DNA of 64,000 nucleotides from an uncultured Roseobacter sp. (GCF_947488185.1 NZ_CANKYM010000002.1:1033408-1097407), one strand, 5' to 3'. Positions 17,801-26,501 are shown, counted from the stretch's first letter. Notes: generated by a model not told the origin, from the letters alone. A program made the numbers and translations.

Positions 17801-18791
17801 TACGTCGGCTGAAATGATCGATGATATGCCCAGCCCCAAGGCTTTTGTACCGCCGGTACCGGTTTCACCACTATTTATGGACCTGCCTTTGATCACTGGA
17901 GACGAAACACCGCACGCCCCCCATGTCGCGGTGACTGCACAACCCTGGCAAGGGTCCGTCGCGATCTATCAGTCTCCGAGTGATAGCGATTTCAGGCTCG
18001 CGAGCCAGATCTCTGCGCGCTCAATCATAGGCACCACACAGTCAGATATGTTTGCAGCGCCTGCCAGCCTTTTGGATCGGGGCGCACCTCTTGAAGTCAA
18101 GCTCATCAGTGGAACTCTGAGTTCAGTTGATGTTCAGGCGATGCTGAGTGGTGCCAATCTGGCCGCCATTGGAGATGGTACACCGGACAATTGGGAAGTT
18201 TTTCAGTTTGCGGATGCGGAACTAGTGGACAAGGATACCTACCGCCTCTCCCGCAGATTGCGAGGACAGGTCGGCAGTGACGGTCTGATGCCGGATGTCT
18301 GGCCAACAGGTTCTTGGTTCGTCTTGCTGAACGGCTTTCCGGAGCAACTGGAGATCAGCCGGAATTTACGGCGCGTGGAACAGACCTATCGTATAGGTCC
18401 AGCGCGTCGTCCTGTGGATGATATTTCCTATGTTCAGGAGGCGCATGCCTTCAACGGAAACGGCGAACGGCCTTACGCGCCGGTACATCTGCGAACACAC
18501 CGTACCTCGGATGGGAGTGTCGCCGCGACCTGGGTGCGTCGCACGCGATTGGATGGCGATGGATGGGATGTACCGGAAGTACCTTTGGCCGAAGAAGGCG
18601 AAACCTACTCGGTTCGCGTGCGGCAAGGCGAAGCCATATTGCGGGATGCAATCGTTCACTCTCCGGAATGGACGTATGCGCACGCCGATCAGTTGGCGGA
18701 TGGCGCCGTTGGGACAGTTGTCGTGGAGGTTGCGCAGGTTTCCGCTGTTTTTGGAACCGGATTGTCGCGGCAAAGAGAGATCACACTTTGA
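14850..18791 (+). CDS. GTA host-contact protein g15 (megatron)
   Basis: Large tail tip protein (1313 residues) that contacts the recipient surface. The N-terminus has Gly/Ala-rich hydrophobic segments (TVGAAVGGSIGGTVAGLSTAVIGRAVGATIGRVID), followed by a region with the GTA TIM-barrel-like domain (DFIGIDNYMPMSDWREG, WFTEMGCASVDKG) and a phage tail fibre-type C-terminal half. The length is close to that of the R. capsulatus protein and no frameshift is seen. Base composition is clearly lower in GC (about half in places) than the head genes. It is the last gene of the cluster; 176 bases follow before cysE. Confidence 0.94.
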   Translation: MATLVLSTVGAAVGGSIGGTVAGLSTAVIGRAVGATIGRVIDQKLLGQGSDVVETGKVDRFRISSVGEGEALAQVYGRMRLGGQVIWASDFAETVTVAGGGGGGKGAPSQPKSQTRSYSYSVNLAVAICEGEITRIGRIWANGEEIAPDDLNMRVYRGAADQLPDPVIEAIEGTGMVPAYRGTAYVVFENLSLERFGNRVPQFSFEVSRPEQVTEPDADQALTYAIKSVAVIPGTGEYSLATTPVHYTSGPGSRWSANVNTPAEKTDFAASLETLSDELPNCQAASLVVSWFGNDLRCGTCEVRPKVEKKQYEGENMHWSVAGLNRSSAETMPLENERPIYGGTPTDQSVVQAIQAMHTAGKEVLFYPFILMDQLSDNVLPNPYTPEESQPRLPWRGRITLSVAPGVAGSPDGTAGADAEVEAFFGTAKAADFSTSGKSVVYSGPQEWSFSRFILHYAALCKAAGGVEAFCIGTEMRGLTQIRGSGNRFVAVERLQALAADVRSILGPDVKISYAADWSEYFGYQPQDGSNDRYFHLDPLWADPNIDFIGIDNYMPMSDWREGDDHLDADVGSIYDLDYLRSNIAGGEGYDWYYASDEDAAAQIRTPIEDGAHNEPWVYRYKDIKNWWSNEHYERIAGIRAATATPWVPNSKPIWFTEMGCASVDKGTNQPNKFLDMKSSESSLPKFSNGARDDFVQAQYLRAMVTFWGDETNNPVSATYGGPMVDMDRAFVWAWDARPYPYFPNNSALWSDSENYARGHWINGRTSARSLASVVSEICHKAGVVDFDTSQLYGNVRGYLVNDVNDARASLQPLMLRYSFDAVERDGQLVFRMRNGQNPVPLDRSILALSDELDGTVEQSRSAQAEMAGRVRLRFVQADADFDVLAEEAVLADERTHSVSTSEVPIALTRGEGRQTAERWLTEARIARDAIRFALPPSCLTMGAGDVIELQADQSEGRALYRIDRVEQGMLQIVEAIRIEPDVYTSAEMIDDMPSPKAFVPPVPVSPLFMDLPLITGDETPHAPHVAVTAQPWQGSVAIYQSPSDSDFRLASQISARSIIGTTQSDMFAAPASLLDRGAPLEVKLISGTLSSVDVQAMLSGANLAAIGDGTPDNWEVFQFADAELVDKDTYRLSRRLRGQVGSDGLMPDVWPTGSWFVLLNGFPEQLEISRNLRRVEQTYRIGPARRPVDDISYVQEAHAFNGNGERPYAPVHLRTHRTSDGSVAATWVRRTRLDGDGWDVPEVPLAEEGETYSVRVRQGEAILRDAIVHSPEWTYAHADQLADGAVGTVVVEVAQVSAVFGTGLSRQREITL

Positions 18792-18930
18792 GGACTTGTT
18801 GCGCAGTGAGGCACGTAGAGAATGACGCTACATGGTATTCTATTGTCACGTAAGCTGTGTTTGTCACAGGCGCTGATTGATCCATTCAAAACTGGAATAG
18901 AATACATCACAGGTTTGCGTTTGGTTTTTG

Positions 18931-18948
18931 CTTACTAGATAAAGTAAG
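18931..18948. promoter_or_regulatory. Inverted repeat upstream of cysE
   Basis: CTTACT and AGTAAG flank a 6-base spacer, 20 bases ahead of the cysE start. The surrounding interval (18792-18967) is AT-rich compared with its neighbours and could hold the cysE promoter. The element could be an operator. The regulator is unknown. Confidence 0.3.
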
Positions 18949-18967
18949 TAAGAACCGGTGCAAAAGG

Positions 18968-19789
18968 ATGATGGCAATGGCTGAACTAAAACCAAAGATC
19001 ACCCAGGTCGATCCGGCGTGGGATCAGATATGTGCCGAAGCGCGGCAGGCTGCATTGGACGAACCCCTGATGGGGGGATTTCTGCACGCTTGTATCCTGC
19101 ATCATAAAAGCATCGAAAAAGCGCTGTCTTACCGTATTGCGGCGAAGTTGGCGTCGAATGAGATGTCCATGGTTGTGGTGCGCGAGATGGTCGAAGACGC
19201 TTACGCGAGCGATCCGACTCTTGTTCAAGCTGCCCGTGCGGACCTCGCCGCGATTTACGAACGTGACCCGGCCTGCCATCGCCTCTTGCAGCCCATCCTC
19301 TATTTCAAAGGATATCAGGCGATGCAGGCCTATCGCGTCGGCCATCACCTCTGGTCAAAGGGCCATCGCGATTTGGCCTATTTTGTTCAGATGCGTGTCT
19401 CAGAGATTTTTGGCGTGGACATTCACCCGGCGGCGCGCATCGGCAAGGGCATCATGATCGACCATGCGCATTCGATCGTGATCGGCGAAACAGCGGTGGT
19501 GGGCGACAACGTCTCGATGCTGCATTCCGTGACGCTGGGCGGCACGGGCAAAGAGGAAGAAGATCGTCATCCCAAGATCGGAAACGGCGTGTTGATCGGG
19601 GCCGGTGCAAAGGTGCTTGGGAACATCAAGGTCGGGCATTGCAGCCGTATCGCTGCAGGTTCGGTCGTTCTCGAAGAGGTTCCAGCCTGCAAGACGGTCG
19701 CCGGTATTCCTGCAAGGATCGTGGGCGAAGCCGGATGTGATCAACCATCGATTTCCATGAACCACATGTTTGGTCCGGACAATCAGTAG
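18968..19789 (+). CDS. cysE: Serine O-acetyltransferase CysE
   Basis: Makes O-acetyl-L-serine from serine and acetyl-CoA, the first step of cysteine synthesis. The 273-residue protein has the N-terminal helical domain (WDQICAEARQAALDEPLMGG) and the C-terminal left-handed beta helix with hexapeptide repeats: DIHPAARIGKGIMIDHAHSIVIGETAVVGDN, HSVTLGGTG and GAGAKVLGNIKVG, ending VAGIPARIVG. An AAAGGA site precedes the ATG at 18968. cysE directly follows the GTA cluster in R. capsulatus as well. A terminator follows. Confidence 0.96.
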   Translation: MMAMAELKPKITQVDPAWDQICAEARQAALDEPLMGGFLHACILHHKSIEKALSYRIAAKLASNEMSMVVVREMVEDAYASDPTLVQAARADLAAIYERDPACHRLLQPILYFKGYQAMQAYRVGHHLWSKGHRDLAYFVQMRVSEIFGVDIHPAARIGKGIMIDHAHSIVIGETAVVGDNVSMLHSVTLGGTGKEEEDRHPKIGNGVLIGAGAKVLGNIKVGHCSRIAAGSVVLEEVPACKTVAGIPARIVGEAGCDQPSISMNHMFGPDNQ

Positions 19790-19805
19790 CTGAACGACAA
19801 AATGC

Positions 19806-19838
19806 AAAAGGCCGAGTGTTTTGCACCCGGCCTTTTTT
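19806..19838. terminator. Bidirectional terminator between cysE and pdhC
   Basis: AAAAGGCCG (19806-19814) pairs with CGGCCTTTT (19828-19836) and is followed by T on the plus strand and, in mirror image, by T-rich sequence on the minus strand. It stands between the convergent cysE and pdhC genes and would serve both. Confidence 0.8.
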
Positions 19839-19853
19839 GCGTTTGCGCTGCGG

Positions 19854-21158
19854 TTACGCGAGCATTGTCATCGGGTTCTCGAGGTTTTCCTTGATTGCCT
19901 GCAACAATTTCGCACCCAATGCGCCGTCGATGACGCGGTGATCGACAGAAAGCGTGACGGACATGACCGTCGCCACCGCGAGTTCTCCGTCTTTTCCAAC
20001 GATCGGTTTTTTCGCGCCCGCCCCGACCGCCAGAATGGCGCCATGTGGAGGGTTGATAACCGCGTCAAAGTTGTCAATGCCGAACATCCCGAGGTTCGAG
20101 ATGGCAAAGCTGCCGCCCTGATACTCATGGGGCGCGAGCTTCCGATCCCGGGCACGCCCGGCGAGATCTTTCATTTCTGCTGACAGCGCGGAGAGCGATT
20201 TCATCTCGGCGTCTTTCAGGACAGGTGTGAACAGCCCGCCTTCAATGGCAACGGCGACGGCAACGTCGGAGGGTTTCAGCTTTAGCATTCTGTCACCAGC
20301 CCAAACGGCATTTGCGTCCGGCACGGATTGCAGCGCCAGGGCGCAGGCCTTGATGATGAAATCGTTGACGGAGAGCTTCACGCTGCGGCTTTCAAGCTGC
20401 TTGTTCAGCTCGCCCCGGAATTTCAGCAGCGCATCCAGTTCTATGTCACGGCGCAGGTAGAAGTGCGGGATCGACTGCTTGGCTTCGGTCAGACGCGCAG
20501 CAATGGTCTTGCGCATGCCGTTGAGGCTGATTTCCTCGTAGTCGCGTCCGTCGTACATCGCCATGACCGCATCCGCCGCCGGGCCGGTGGCCGGTGCCGC
20601 AGCTGCAGGAGCCGCTGCCGGGGTACTTGCTGCTGCCGGTTTGGGGGTCGCACTGGCGCCCTCGACGTCCGCTTTTATGATCCGACCATGCGGGCCGGAA
20701 CCTTTGATATCCGCGAGGTTCAGACCCTTGTCAGCCGCAATCCGACGTGCCAGCGGAGAGGCGAAGATCCGGGTGCCATCTGCGGCCTGTGGGGCAGGGG
20801 TACTGCCTGCTGCCGGAATGGCGGGCGCCTCGGAGGCCGCAGGGGCCGCCTCGTTGCCCGCGTCGGCGGCTTGTGCCGCCTCCGGCGCTGCTGTCTTGAT
20901 GTCATCGGCACTTTCACCGTCTTCCAGCAGGACAGCGATAGGGGTGTTCACTTTCACCCCTTCGGTGCCTTCGGCCACGAGGATCTTGCCGATGGTGCCT
21001 TCATCGACGGCTTCGAATTCCATCGTCGCCTTGTCGGTTTCGATCTCGGCCATGATGTCGCCGGAGGAGACGGTATCGCCCTCCTTGACCAGCCATTTGG
21101 CCAGCGTGCCTTCTTCCATGGTTGGGCTCAGAGCGGGCATGAGAATTTCTATCGGCAT
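19854..21158 (-). CDS. pdhC: Pyruvate dehydrogenase E2 (dihydrolipoyl acetyltransferase)
   Basis: Core subunit of the pyruvate dehydrogenase complex, passing the acetyl group from lipoyl-lysine to CoA. Domains in order over 434 residues: one lipoyl domain (about 1-78, lipoylation lysine in [12 protein letters not shown]), an Ala/Pro-rich linker, the subunit-binding domain ([15 protein letters not shown]), a second linker, and the catalytic domain with [26 protein letters not shown] and the active-site [13 protein letters not shown]. It is the last gene of the pdhABC operon. Its lipoyl-domain DNA is nearly identical to that of pdhB. Confidence 0.96.
   Translation of the reverse strand: MPIEILMPALSPTMEEGTLAKWLVKEGDTVSSGDIMAEIETDKATMEFEAVDEGTIGKILVAEGTEGVKVNTPIAVLLEDGESADDIKTAAPEAAQAADAGNEAAPAASEAPAIPAAGSTPAPQAADGTRIFASPLARRIAADKGLNLADIKGSGPHGRIIKADVEGASATPKPAAASTPAAAPAAAAPATGPAADAVMAMYDGRDYEEISLNGMRKTIAARLTEAKQSIPHFYLRRDIELDALLKFRGELNKQLESRSVKLSVNDFIIKACALALQSVPDANAVWAGDRMLKLKPSDVAVAVAIEGGLFTPVLKDAEMKSLSALSAEMKDLAGRARDRKLAPHEYQGGSFAISNLGMFGIDNFDAVINPPHGAILAVGAGAKKPIVGKDGELAVATVMSVTLSVDHRVIDGALGAKLLQAIKENLENPMTMLA
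20822..21158 (-). repeat. Lipoyl-domain direct repeat, pdhC copy
   Basis: This 337-base stretch, the start of pdhC, aligns without gaps to 22211-22547 at the start of pdhB with about 11 mismatches counted by eye. Both copies read in the same direction, 1389 bases apart. The identity extends from the lipoyl domain into the Ala-rich linker and includes synonymous sites, so it reflects recent duplication or gene conversion rather than protein constraint alone. Confidence 0.9.
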
Positions 21159-21170
21159 CTGACGCGCTCC

Positions 21171-22547
21171 TTATTTATATGTGACTTGTTTCACGGCGGC
21201 GACGACCTCGTCGGTGGTCACAAGCGCGAGTTTTTCAAGGTTCGCCGCATAGGGCATGGGCACATCCTTGCCGGTACAGTTGATCACCGGCGCATCGAGA
21301 TAGTCAAACGCCTCCTGCATGATCACGCTTGAGATGTAGTTGCCGACAGAGCCTTGCGGCCAGCCTTCTTCAACCGTTACGCAGCGGTTCGTCTTCATCA
21401 CCGATTTGATGATGCTGCCGGTGTCCATCGGGCGCAGGGTACGCAGATCGATGACCTCGGCGGATATGCCTTCCTCGGCCAGTTGATCCGCGGCGGCCAG
21501 CGCGTAACTCATTCCGATGCCAAAGCTGACGATGGTCACGTCCGAGCCTTCGCGCCAGATGCGCGCTTTGCCAAACGGTACCGTATAGTCATCGAGGTCA
21601 GGGACGTCGAAACTGCGCCCGTAGAGGATTTCGTTTTCAAGGAAAATCACCGGGTTGGGATCGCGGATCGCGGTTTTCATCAAGCCCTTGTAGTCGGAGG
21701 CGGAGTAGGGCATCGCGACCTTCAGGCCCGGCACTTGCATGTACCAGGCGGCGTAGTCCTGGCTGTGCTGCGCACCCACGCGGGCGGCGGCACCGTTGGG
21801 GCCACGGAAGACCATGGGCGCACCCATCTGACCGCCAGACATGTAGAGAGTTTTTGCGGCGGAGTTGATGATCTGGTCGATGGCCTGCATTGCGAAGTTG
21901 AAGGTCATGAACTCGACAATTGGGCGGAGACCACCGAAGGCTGCACCTGTGGCGATCCCGGCAAAGCCATGTTCGGTGATCGGCGTGTCGATCACGCGTT
22001 TGGCGCCGAATTCGTCGAGCATACCCTGGCTGATCTTGTAGGCGCCCTGGTATTCGGCGACCTCTTCACCCATCAGGAAGACAGAGTCGTCGCGGCGCAT
22101 CTCTTCGGCCATGCCATCGCGCAGCGCCTCGCGTACGGTTTGCTGTTTCAGCGTGGTGCCTTCCGGCCAGTCGGGCGTGCTGTCTGTTTGGGGCGCTGCA
22201 GGGGCAGGGGCGGGCGCCTCGGAGGCCGCCGGGGCCGCCTCGTTGCCCGCGTCGGCGGCAGGGGCCGCCTCCGGCGCTGCTGTCTTGATGTCATCGGCAC
22301 TTTCACCGTCTTCCAGCAGGACAGCAATAGGGGTGTTCACTTTCACCCCTTCGGTGCCTTCGGCCACGAGGATCTTGCCGATGGTGCCTTCATCAACGGC
22401 TTCGAATTCCATCGTCGCCTTGTCGGTTTCGATCTCGGCCATGATGTCGCCGGAGGAGACCGTGTCGCCCTCCTTGACCAGCCATTTGGCCAGCGTGCCT
22501 TCTTCCATGGTTGGGCTCAGAGCGGGCATGAGAATTTCTGTTGCCAT
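21171..22547 (-). CDS. pdhB: Pyruvate dehydrogenase E1 beta with N-terminal lipoyl domain
   Basis: Beta subunit of the E1 component that decarboxylates pyruvate with thiamine diphosphate. The first 78 residues are a lipoyl domain (lysine in [12 protein letters not shown]), followed by an Ala/Pro linker to about residue 125 and then the E1-beta body: [15 protein letters not shown], the [16 protein letters not shown] region and [20 protein letters not shown]. At 458 residues it is about 130 longer than E1-beta of most bacteria; this fusion is known in alphaproteobacteria. Only 3 bases separate it from pdhA. Confidence 0.96.
   Translation of the reverse strand: MATEILMPALSPTMEEGTLAKWLVKEGDTVSSGDIMAEIETDKATMEFEAVDEGTIGKILVAEGTEGVKVNTPIAVLLEDGESADDIKTAAPEAAPAADAGNEAAPAASEAPAPAPAAPQTDSTPDWPEGTTLKQQTVREALRDGMAEEMRRDDSVFLMGEEVAEYQGAYKISQGMLDEFGAKRVIDTPITEHGFAGIATGAAFGGLRPIVEFMTFNFAMQAIDQIINSAAKTLYMSGGQMGAPMVFRGPNGAAARVGAQHSQDYAAWYMQVPGLKVAMPYSASDYKGLMKTAIRDPNPVIFLENEILYGRSFDVPDLDDYTVPFGKARIWREGSDVTIVSFGIGMSYALAAADQLAEEGISAEVIDLRTLRPMDTGSIIKSVMKTNRCVTVEEGWPQGSVGNYISSVIMQEAFDYLDAPVINCTGKDVPMPYAANLEKLALVTTDEVVAAVKQVTYK
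22211..22547 (-). repeat. Lipoyl-domain direct repeat, pdhB copy
   Basis: Partner of 20822-21158, with equal length and no gaps. Differences cluster at the extreme 5' end of the genes (the second and third codons) and at one linker position; the lipoyl domain itself differs only at a handful of mostly silent sites. Confidence 0.9.
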
Positions 22548-22550
22548 GGA

Positions 22551-23561
22551 TCAAGCCTCCTGCGGAACTTCTGTGGCGTAAATATCGGTCCAGAGCTCTT
22601 CAACAGCCGGCTCCGGTGAGGTCTTGGCGAACTCGGCGCTTTCGTTCACGATTTCCTTGATCTCCTTGTCGATCGCTTTGAGATCCTCCTCGCTGGCATG
22701 TTTGCCGGTGAGTAGAAGCGAGCGCACCTGCTCGATCGGGTCGCGTTCGTCGCGCATTTTCTGCACTTCTTCGCGGGTCCGGTATTTGGCCGGGTCCGAC
22801 ATGGAGTGGCCCCGGTAGCGGTAGGTCTTGATCTCAAGAATGTAGGGGCCGTCGCCCGAGCGGCAGTGGGCCACGGCTTTTTCACCGGCCTCTTTTACAG
22901 CCAGTACGTCCATGCCATCCACGGCCTCGCCGGGAATGCCGAAGGATTTGCCGCGCTCGTAAATTTCCGCGGAGGAGGTGGAGCGTTGTTGGGACGTGCC
23001 CATGGCGTATTGATTGTTTTCGATTACAAAGACACAGGGCAGTTTCCAGAGGGCCGCCATGTTGAAGGCCTCATACACCTGCCCCTGATTGGCTGCGCCA
23101 TCGCCGAAGTAGGTGAAGGTGACCCGACCGTTTTCCTTGTACTTGTCGGCAAATGCCAGTCCCGCGCCCAGCGGTACCTGCGCGGCGACGATGCCGTGGC
23201 CGCCATAGAAATGCTTCTCCTTGGAGAACATATGCATCGAGCCGCCCTTACCCTTGGAATAGCCACCTTCGCGACCCGTCAACTCGGCCATCACGCCGTT
23301 GGGGTCCATGCCGCAGGCCAGCATATGGCCGTGGTCGCGGTAGGAGGTGATGCGCTTGTCACCCTCTTCGGCGGCGGCCTCAAGGCCCACCACAACCGCT
23401 TCCTGACCGATGTAGAGGTGGCAGAAGCCCCCAATCAGACCCATGCCGTAGAGCTGGCCTGCTTTTTCCTCGAACCGCCGGATCAGCAGCATATCGCGGT
23501 AATAGGCTTTGAGCTCTTCCGCAGAAACATTTGGTTTTTTGGTGGATTTTCGCGGTGCCAT
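22551..23561 (-). CDS. pdhA: Pyruvate dehydrogenase E1 alpha
   Basis: Alpha subunit of the thiamine diphosphate-dependent E1 component. The 336 residues show the E1-alpha motifs: YYRDMLLIRRFEEKAGQLYG, the GSMHMFSKEKHFYGGHGIVAAQVPLGAGLA segment, and the thiamine diphosphate motif GDGAANQGQVYEAFNMAALWKLP with its Asn. The phosphorylation-loop region RYRGHSMSDPAKYR is present. It heads the operon pdhA-pdhB-pdhC, and a palindromic operator lies 39-58 bases upstream, shared with lpdA. Confidence 0.97.
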   Translation of the reverse strand: MAPRKSTKKPNVSAEELKAYYRDMLLIRRFEEKAGQLYGMGLIGGFCHLYIGQEAVVVGLEAAAEEGDKRITSYRDHGHMLACGMDPNGVMAELTGREGGYSKGKGGSMHMFSKEKHFYGGHGIVAAQVPLGAGLAFADKYKENGRVTFTYFGDGAANQGQVYEAFNMAALWKLPCVFVIENNQYAMGTSQQRSTSSAEIYERGKSFGIPGEAVDGMDVLAVKEAGEKAVAHCRSGDGPYILEIKTYRYRGHSMSDPAKYRTREEVQKMRDERDPIEQVRSLLLTGKHASEEDLKAIDKEIKEIVNESAEFAKTSPEPAVEELWTDIYATEVPQEA

Positions 23562-23599
23562 CTGAGCGGTTCTCCCTCGTCGCGCCCGGCTTCGGGCAG

Positions 23600-23619
23600 A
23601 TAGTTTAGCGTTAAACTAT
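23600..23619 (-). promoter_or_regulatory. Palindromic operator upstream of pdhA
   Basis: Read in the pdhA direction the element is ATAGTTTAACGCTAAACTAT, two perfect 8-base arms around ACGC. It differs at one base out of 20 from the centre of the palindrome ahead of lpdA (38250-38279). It is placed where a repressor would cover or adjoin the promoter. The regulator is not in the window. Confidence 0.75.
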
Positions 23620-23708
23620 TCTTTATCGGATTCGCGCGCGTAAGGCGAGGGGCAATCTGACGCGTGGTCAGCAGCCCGTGTAATCGTCAGGTTTTAGGGG
23701 CTAAGCAC

Positions 23709-24008
23709 TTAGCGGATAACGATTTCATCCGCGCGGATCATGCCAAGAACAGATCGCGCCTGTTCGTCCAGAAGGTCCAGATCGAGAAAGTTATCTGACA
23801 GCCGTTGGGTCAGGTTCTCCATCCGGACGACTTCTTGCTGCACATAGGCCAGCTGTTTTTGCAACGCATCGGCTTCGGCTACGATTTCGGCGCGGCGGAA
23901 CAATCCGAAATCGCCCTGTACGGCAGCGAATGTGAAATAGGTGGCCAACCCCAACGCGAGCGTGAAGAACACGAATGTACCGAATGCAGGTCGGGGTGTG
24001 CGGGTCAT
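23709..24008 (-). CDS. ftsB: Septum formation initiator FtsB/DivIC family protein
   Basis: A 99-residue bitopic membrane protein: a short cytoplasmic start, one membrane span (FGTFVFFTLALGLATYFTFAAV), the sequence GDFGLF typical of FtsB/DivIC, and then a coiled coil (EADALQKQLAYVQQEVVRMENLTQRL) ending LDLDLLDEQARSVLGMIRADEIVI. FtsB joins FtsL and FtsQ in the divisome to activate septal wall synthesis. It lies between pgk and pdhA on the same strand, a frequent place for it in alphaproteobacteria, near glycolytic genes. Confidence 0.88.
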   Translation of the reverse strand: MTRTPRPAFGTFVFFTLALGLATYFTFAAVQGDFGLFRRAEIVAEADALQKQLAYVQQEVVRMENLTQRLSDNFLDLDLLDEQARSVLGMIRADEIVIR

Positions 24009-24141
24009 CTGCCGTGCCTCTTGGTCGCCTCTTACCGGACGTGGCAGTACTATCGCACAGGCACCGTGAAAAGGGAATCCCCTTTGTCACATTTCCTTTG
24101 AAAAACAGGCGGTTTCGCGCGTGTTGCTGGCGGAGTCCGCG

Positions 24142-25332
24142 TCAGTCGGACAGCGCTGCAACCCCCGGTAGGTCCTTGCCTTCCATCCATTCCAGGAAGG
24201 CGCCGCCAGCGGTGGAGATATAGGTAAAGTCCGTTGCGGCACCGGCCTGGTTGAGTGCGGCGACCGTATCCCCACCGCCCGCAACCGAAATCAACTGCCC
24301 TGCCTTGGTCAGACGTGCGGCCTCTGCCGCAGCGGCATTTGTGGCCTTATCGAAAGGGGCGATCTCAAAGGCGCCCAATGGGCCATTCCAGATCAGCGTT
24401 TTCAGATCGGCAAAAGCCGCACAGACGGATTTCGCGGTCTCGGGGCCTGCGTCCAGCACCATCTGATCTGCGGCCAGGACCGTATCCGGGCGGAGGGGCA
24501 GGGCGTCATGATCGGCAGCGGCTCTGAATTCCCGCGCGACCAAACCGTCCACGGGCAGCAGAATGCGGCAGCCGGTCTTTTCCGCCTCTGCCATGATCGC
24601 CTTGGCCGTGTCGATGAAATCGGGTTCCTGCAGGGATGCGCCCAGTTGCGCGCCTTGAGCGGCGAGGAAGGTGTTCGCCATGCCGCCGCCGATCACCAGT
24701 AGGTCCAGTTTACCCACCAGATTTTCAAGCAGCGCGATTTTTGTCGAGACCTTGGCGCCGCCCACAACCGCACCGACGGGGCGTTCGGGATGCGCCAGCG
24801 CGCTTTCGAGCGCTGAGAGCTCGGCCTGCATCAACCTGCCGGCACAGGATGGCAGCAGATGCGCGATACCGGTTGTCGAGGCATGGGCGCGGTGCGCAGC
24901 AGAGAAAGCATCGTTGCAGAACACGTCACCCAAGCTGGCGAGGAACTGCGCCATGCCGGGATCATTGGCCTCTTCCCCCGCGGCAAAGCGGGTGTTCTCC
25001 ACCAGCACAACGGACCCCGTGGGCAAGGCCTGCAGGGCGTCCGGGTCGGGGCGCTCGACGAAAGTGACGTCCTGACCGAGGGCCGCCTCCAGCGCGGGCA
25101 GGGTCACCCGCAGCGACATTTCGGGTACGACCTTGCCTTTGGGGCGTCCGAAGTGGGCCAGCAGGATCGGCAAACCACCCGCCGCCAGAATATCGCGAAT
25201 GGTTGGCACGATCCGATCAATGCGGGTGGTGTCGGTGACCCGGCCATCCTCGACCGGTACGTTGATATCCACCCGCACCAGCACACGTTTGCCTGCAAGC
25301 TCCATATCGTCCAGCGTCTTCCAGCCCATCAC
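24142..25332 (-). CDS. pgk: Phosphoglycerate kinase
   Basis: Interconverts 1,3-bisphosphoglycerate plus ADP and 3-phosphoglycerate plus ATP. The 396 residues carry the hallmark [19 protein letters not shown] at the N-terminus, the substrate-binding [25 protein letters not shown], and the nucleotide-binding end [18 protein letters not shown] followed by [17 protein letters not shown]. Two adjacent Met codons make the first residue uncertain by one. It lies upstream of ftsB and the pdh operon, all on the minus strand. Confidence 0.97.
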   Translation of the reverse strand: MMGWKTLDDMELAGKRVLVRVDINVPVEDGRVTDTTRIDRIVPTIRDILAAGGLPILLAHFGRPKGKVVPEMSLRVTLPALEAALGQDVTFVERPDPDALQALPTGSVVLVENTRFAAGEEANDPGMAQFLASLGDVFCNDAFSAAHRAHASTTGIAHLLPSCAGRLMQAELSALESALAHPERPVGAVVGGAKVSTKIALLENLVGKLDLLVIGGGMANTFLAAQGAQLGASLQEPDFIDTAKAIMAEAEKTGCRILLPVDGLVAREFRAAADHDALPLRPDTVLAADQMVLDAGPETAKSVCAAFADLKTLIWNGPLGAFEIAPFDKATNAAAAEAARLTKAGQLISVAGGGDTVAALNQAGAATDFTYISTAGGAFLEWMEGKDLPGVAALSD

Positions 25333-25456
25333 CCGATCCTTTCGTCAAAATTGCCCCCGTGTTTTGCGCGTATGACCGCTTGCGTCAATGACCTGCTTGG
25401 CATTCAGAGCCACAGGATTTAGGTACTCGGCCAAGCAAACAGACAGGAGCGCCGAT

Positions 25457-25963
25457 ATGGCCGAGATCAAAGACCCCGAAAACACGATACTGATGGAGCT
25501 GAAGGGGGGAACGGTGACCATCCAACTGCTGCCGGATGTGGCCCCGAAACATGTGGAGCGGATGAAGGAGCTTGCGCGGTCCGGCCAGTATGACAACGTG
25601 GCGTTTCACCGGGTGATCGACGGCTTCATGGCCCAGACCGGCGACGTGCAGCACGGCAACATGGAAGAGGGGTTCAACCTGCGTATGGCGGGCACTGGCG
25701 GATCGGACATGGACAATGTGCCGGCTGAATTCTCCAAGATCCCGCATGCGCGTGGCTCGATTGGTGCCGCACGGTCGCAAAACCCCGACAGCGCCAACAG
25801 CCAGTTCTTCATCAACTTCAAGGACAATGATTTCCTGAACGGCCAGTACACCGTTTACGGGCAGGTGATCGAAGGTATGGAGCATGTCGACGCAATCACG
25901 CGGGGCGAGCCGCCAGCGGAGCCCGACCGGATGATCTCCGTCAAGGTGGCCGCAGATGCATAA
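25457..25963 (+). CDS. ppiB: Cytoplasmic peptidyl-prolyl cis-trans isomerase (cyclophilin)
   Basis: Cyclophilin-type isomerase of 168 residues without a signal peptide. The active-site motifs are FHRVIDGFMAQTGD, NSQFFINF and the NGQYTVYGQVIEGMEHVD end. The frame is open from 25388, but the ATG at 25457 follows an AGGAG site and gives MAEIKDPENT. It overlaps the next gene by 8 bases; that gene encodes an exported relative, so the pair probably arose by tandem duplication and serves cytoplasm and periplasm. Confidence 0.94.
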   Translation: MAEIKDPENTILMELKGGTVTIQLLPDVAPKHVERMKELARSGQYDNVAFHRVIDGFMAQTGDVQHGNMEEGFNLRMAGTGGSDMDNVPAEFSKIPHARGSIGAARSQNPDSANSQFFINFKDNDFLNGQYTVYGQVIEGMEHVDAITRGEPPAEPDRMISVKVAADA

Positions 25964-26501
25964 GGCGCTCATCGCATCGCTGATGCTGGCCAGCCCGGCA
26001 CTGGCCTCGGGTCTTGAGATCGAAGTTGCGGGCGAGGCCAGCGGTACGATCAAGATCGACCTACTCGAAGATGTGGCGCCCGGCCACGTGGCGCGGATCA
26101 CGGCGCTGGCAGAAAGCGGCGCCTATGACGGTGTGGTCTTTCACCGCGTGATCGAAGGATTCATGGCGCAGACCGGTGATGTCGAACACGGCAAACGGGG
26201 CGGTGACATGCGCCGCGCGGGCACCGGCGGGTCGGAGCAGCCGGATCTGGCAGCGGAATTCTCGGACGTGCCGTTTGACCGCGGCGTCGTGGGTATGGCG
26301 CGGGCGCAGAACCCGGACAGCGCCAACAGCCAGTTTTTCATCATGTTCCAGGAAGGGTACTTCCTGAATGGCCAATACACCGTTGTCGGCCGCGTGACAG
26401 AAGGGCTCGACGTGCTGGACGCGATCAAGCTTGGCGCCGGCCCCAATGGCGCCGTCGTTGGCGAACCGGACGTGATGCAAAGGGTCACCGTGACGGACTA
26501 G
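25956..26501 (+). CDS. Exported peptidyl-prolyl cis-trans isomerase (cyclophilin)
   Basis: A 181-residue cyclophilin with an N-terminal signal peptide (HKALIASLMLASPALA, cleavage expected near residue 18). It keeps the motifs FHRVIEGFMAQTGD, NSQFFIMF and NGQYTVVGRVTEGLDVLD. It would assist protein folding in the periplasm, as PpiA does in E. coli. It is translationally coupled to the cytoplasmic cyclophilin upstream. Confidence 0.93.
   Translation: MHKALIASLMLASPALASGLEIEVAGEASGTIKIDLLEDVAPGHVARITALAESGAYDGVVFHRVIEGFMAQTGDVEHGKRGGDMRRAGTGGSEQPDLAAEFSDVPFDRGVVGMARAQNPDSANSQFFIMFQEGYFLNGQYTVVGRVTEGLDVLDAIKLGAGPNGAVVGEPDVMQRVTVTD

Noticed and set aside
4714..18791. Prophage interpretation of the phage-like genes
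   Set aside because: No integrase, repressor, replication or lysis genes and no attachment-site repeats were seen; gene order matches the GTA.
20822..22547. Insertion sequence or mobile repeat as explanation of the 337-base direct repeat
   Set aside because: Both copies are in-frame lipoyl-domain coding sequence at gene starts, without terminal inverted repeats or a transposase.
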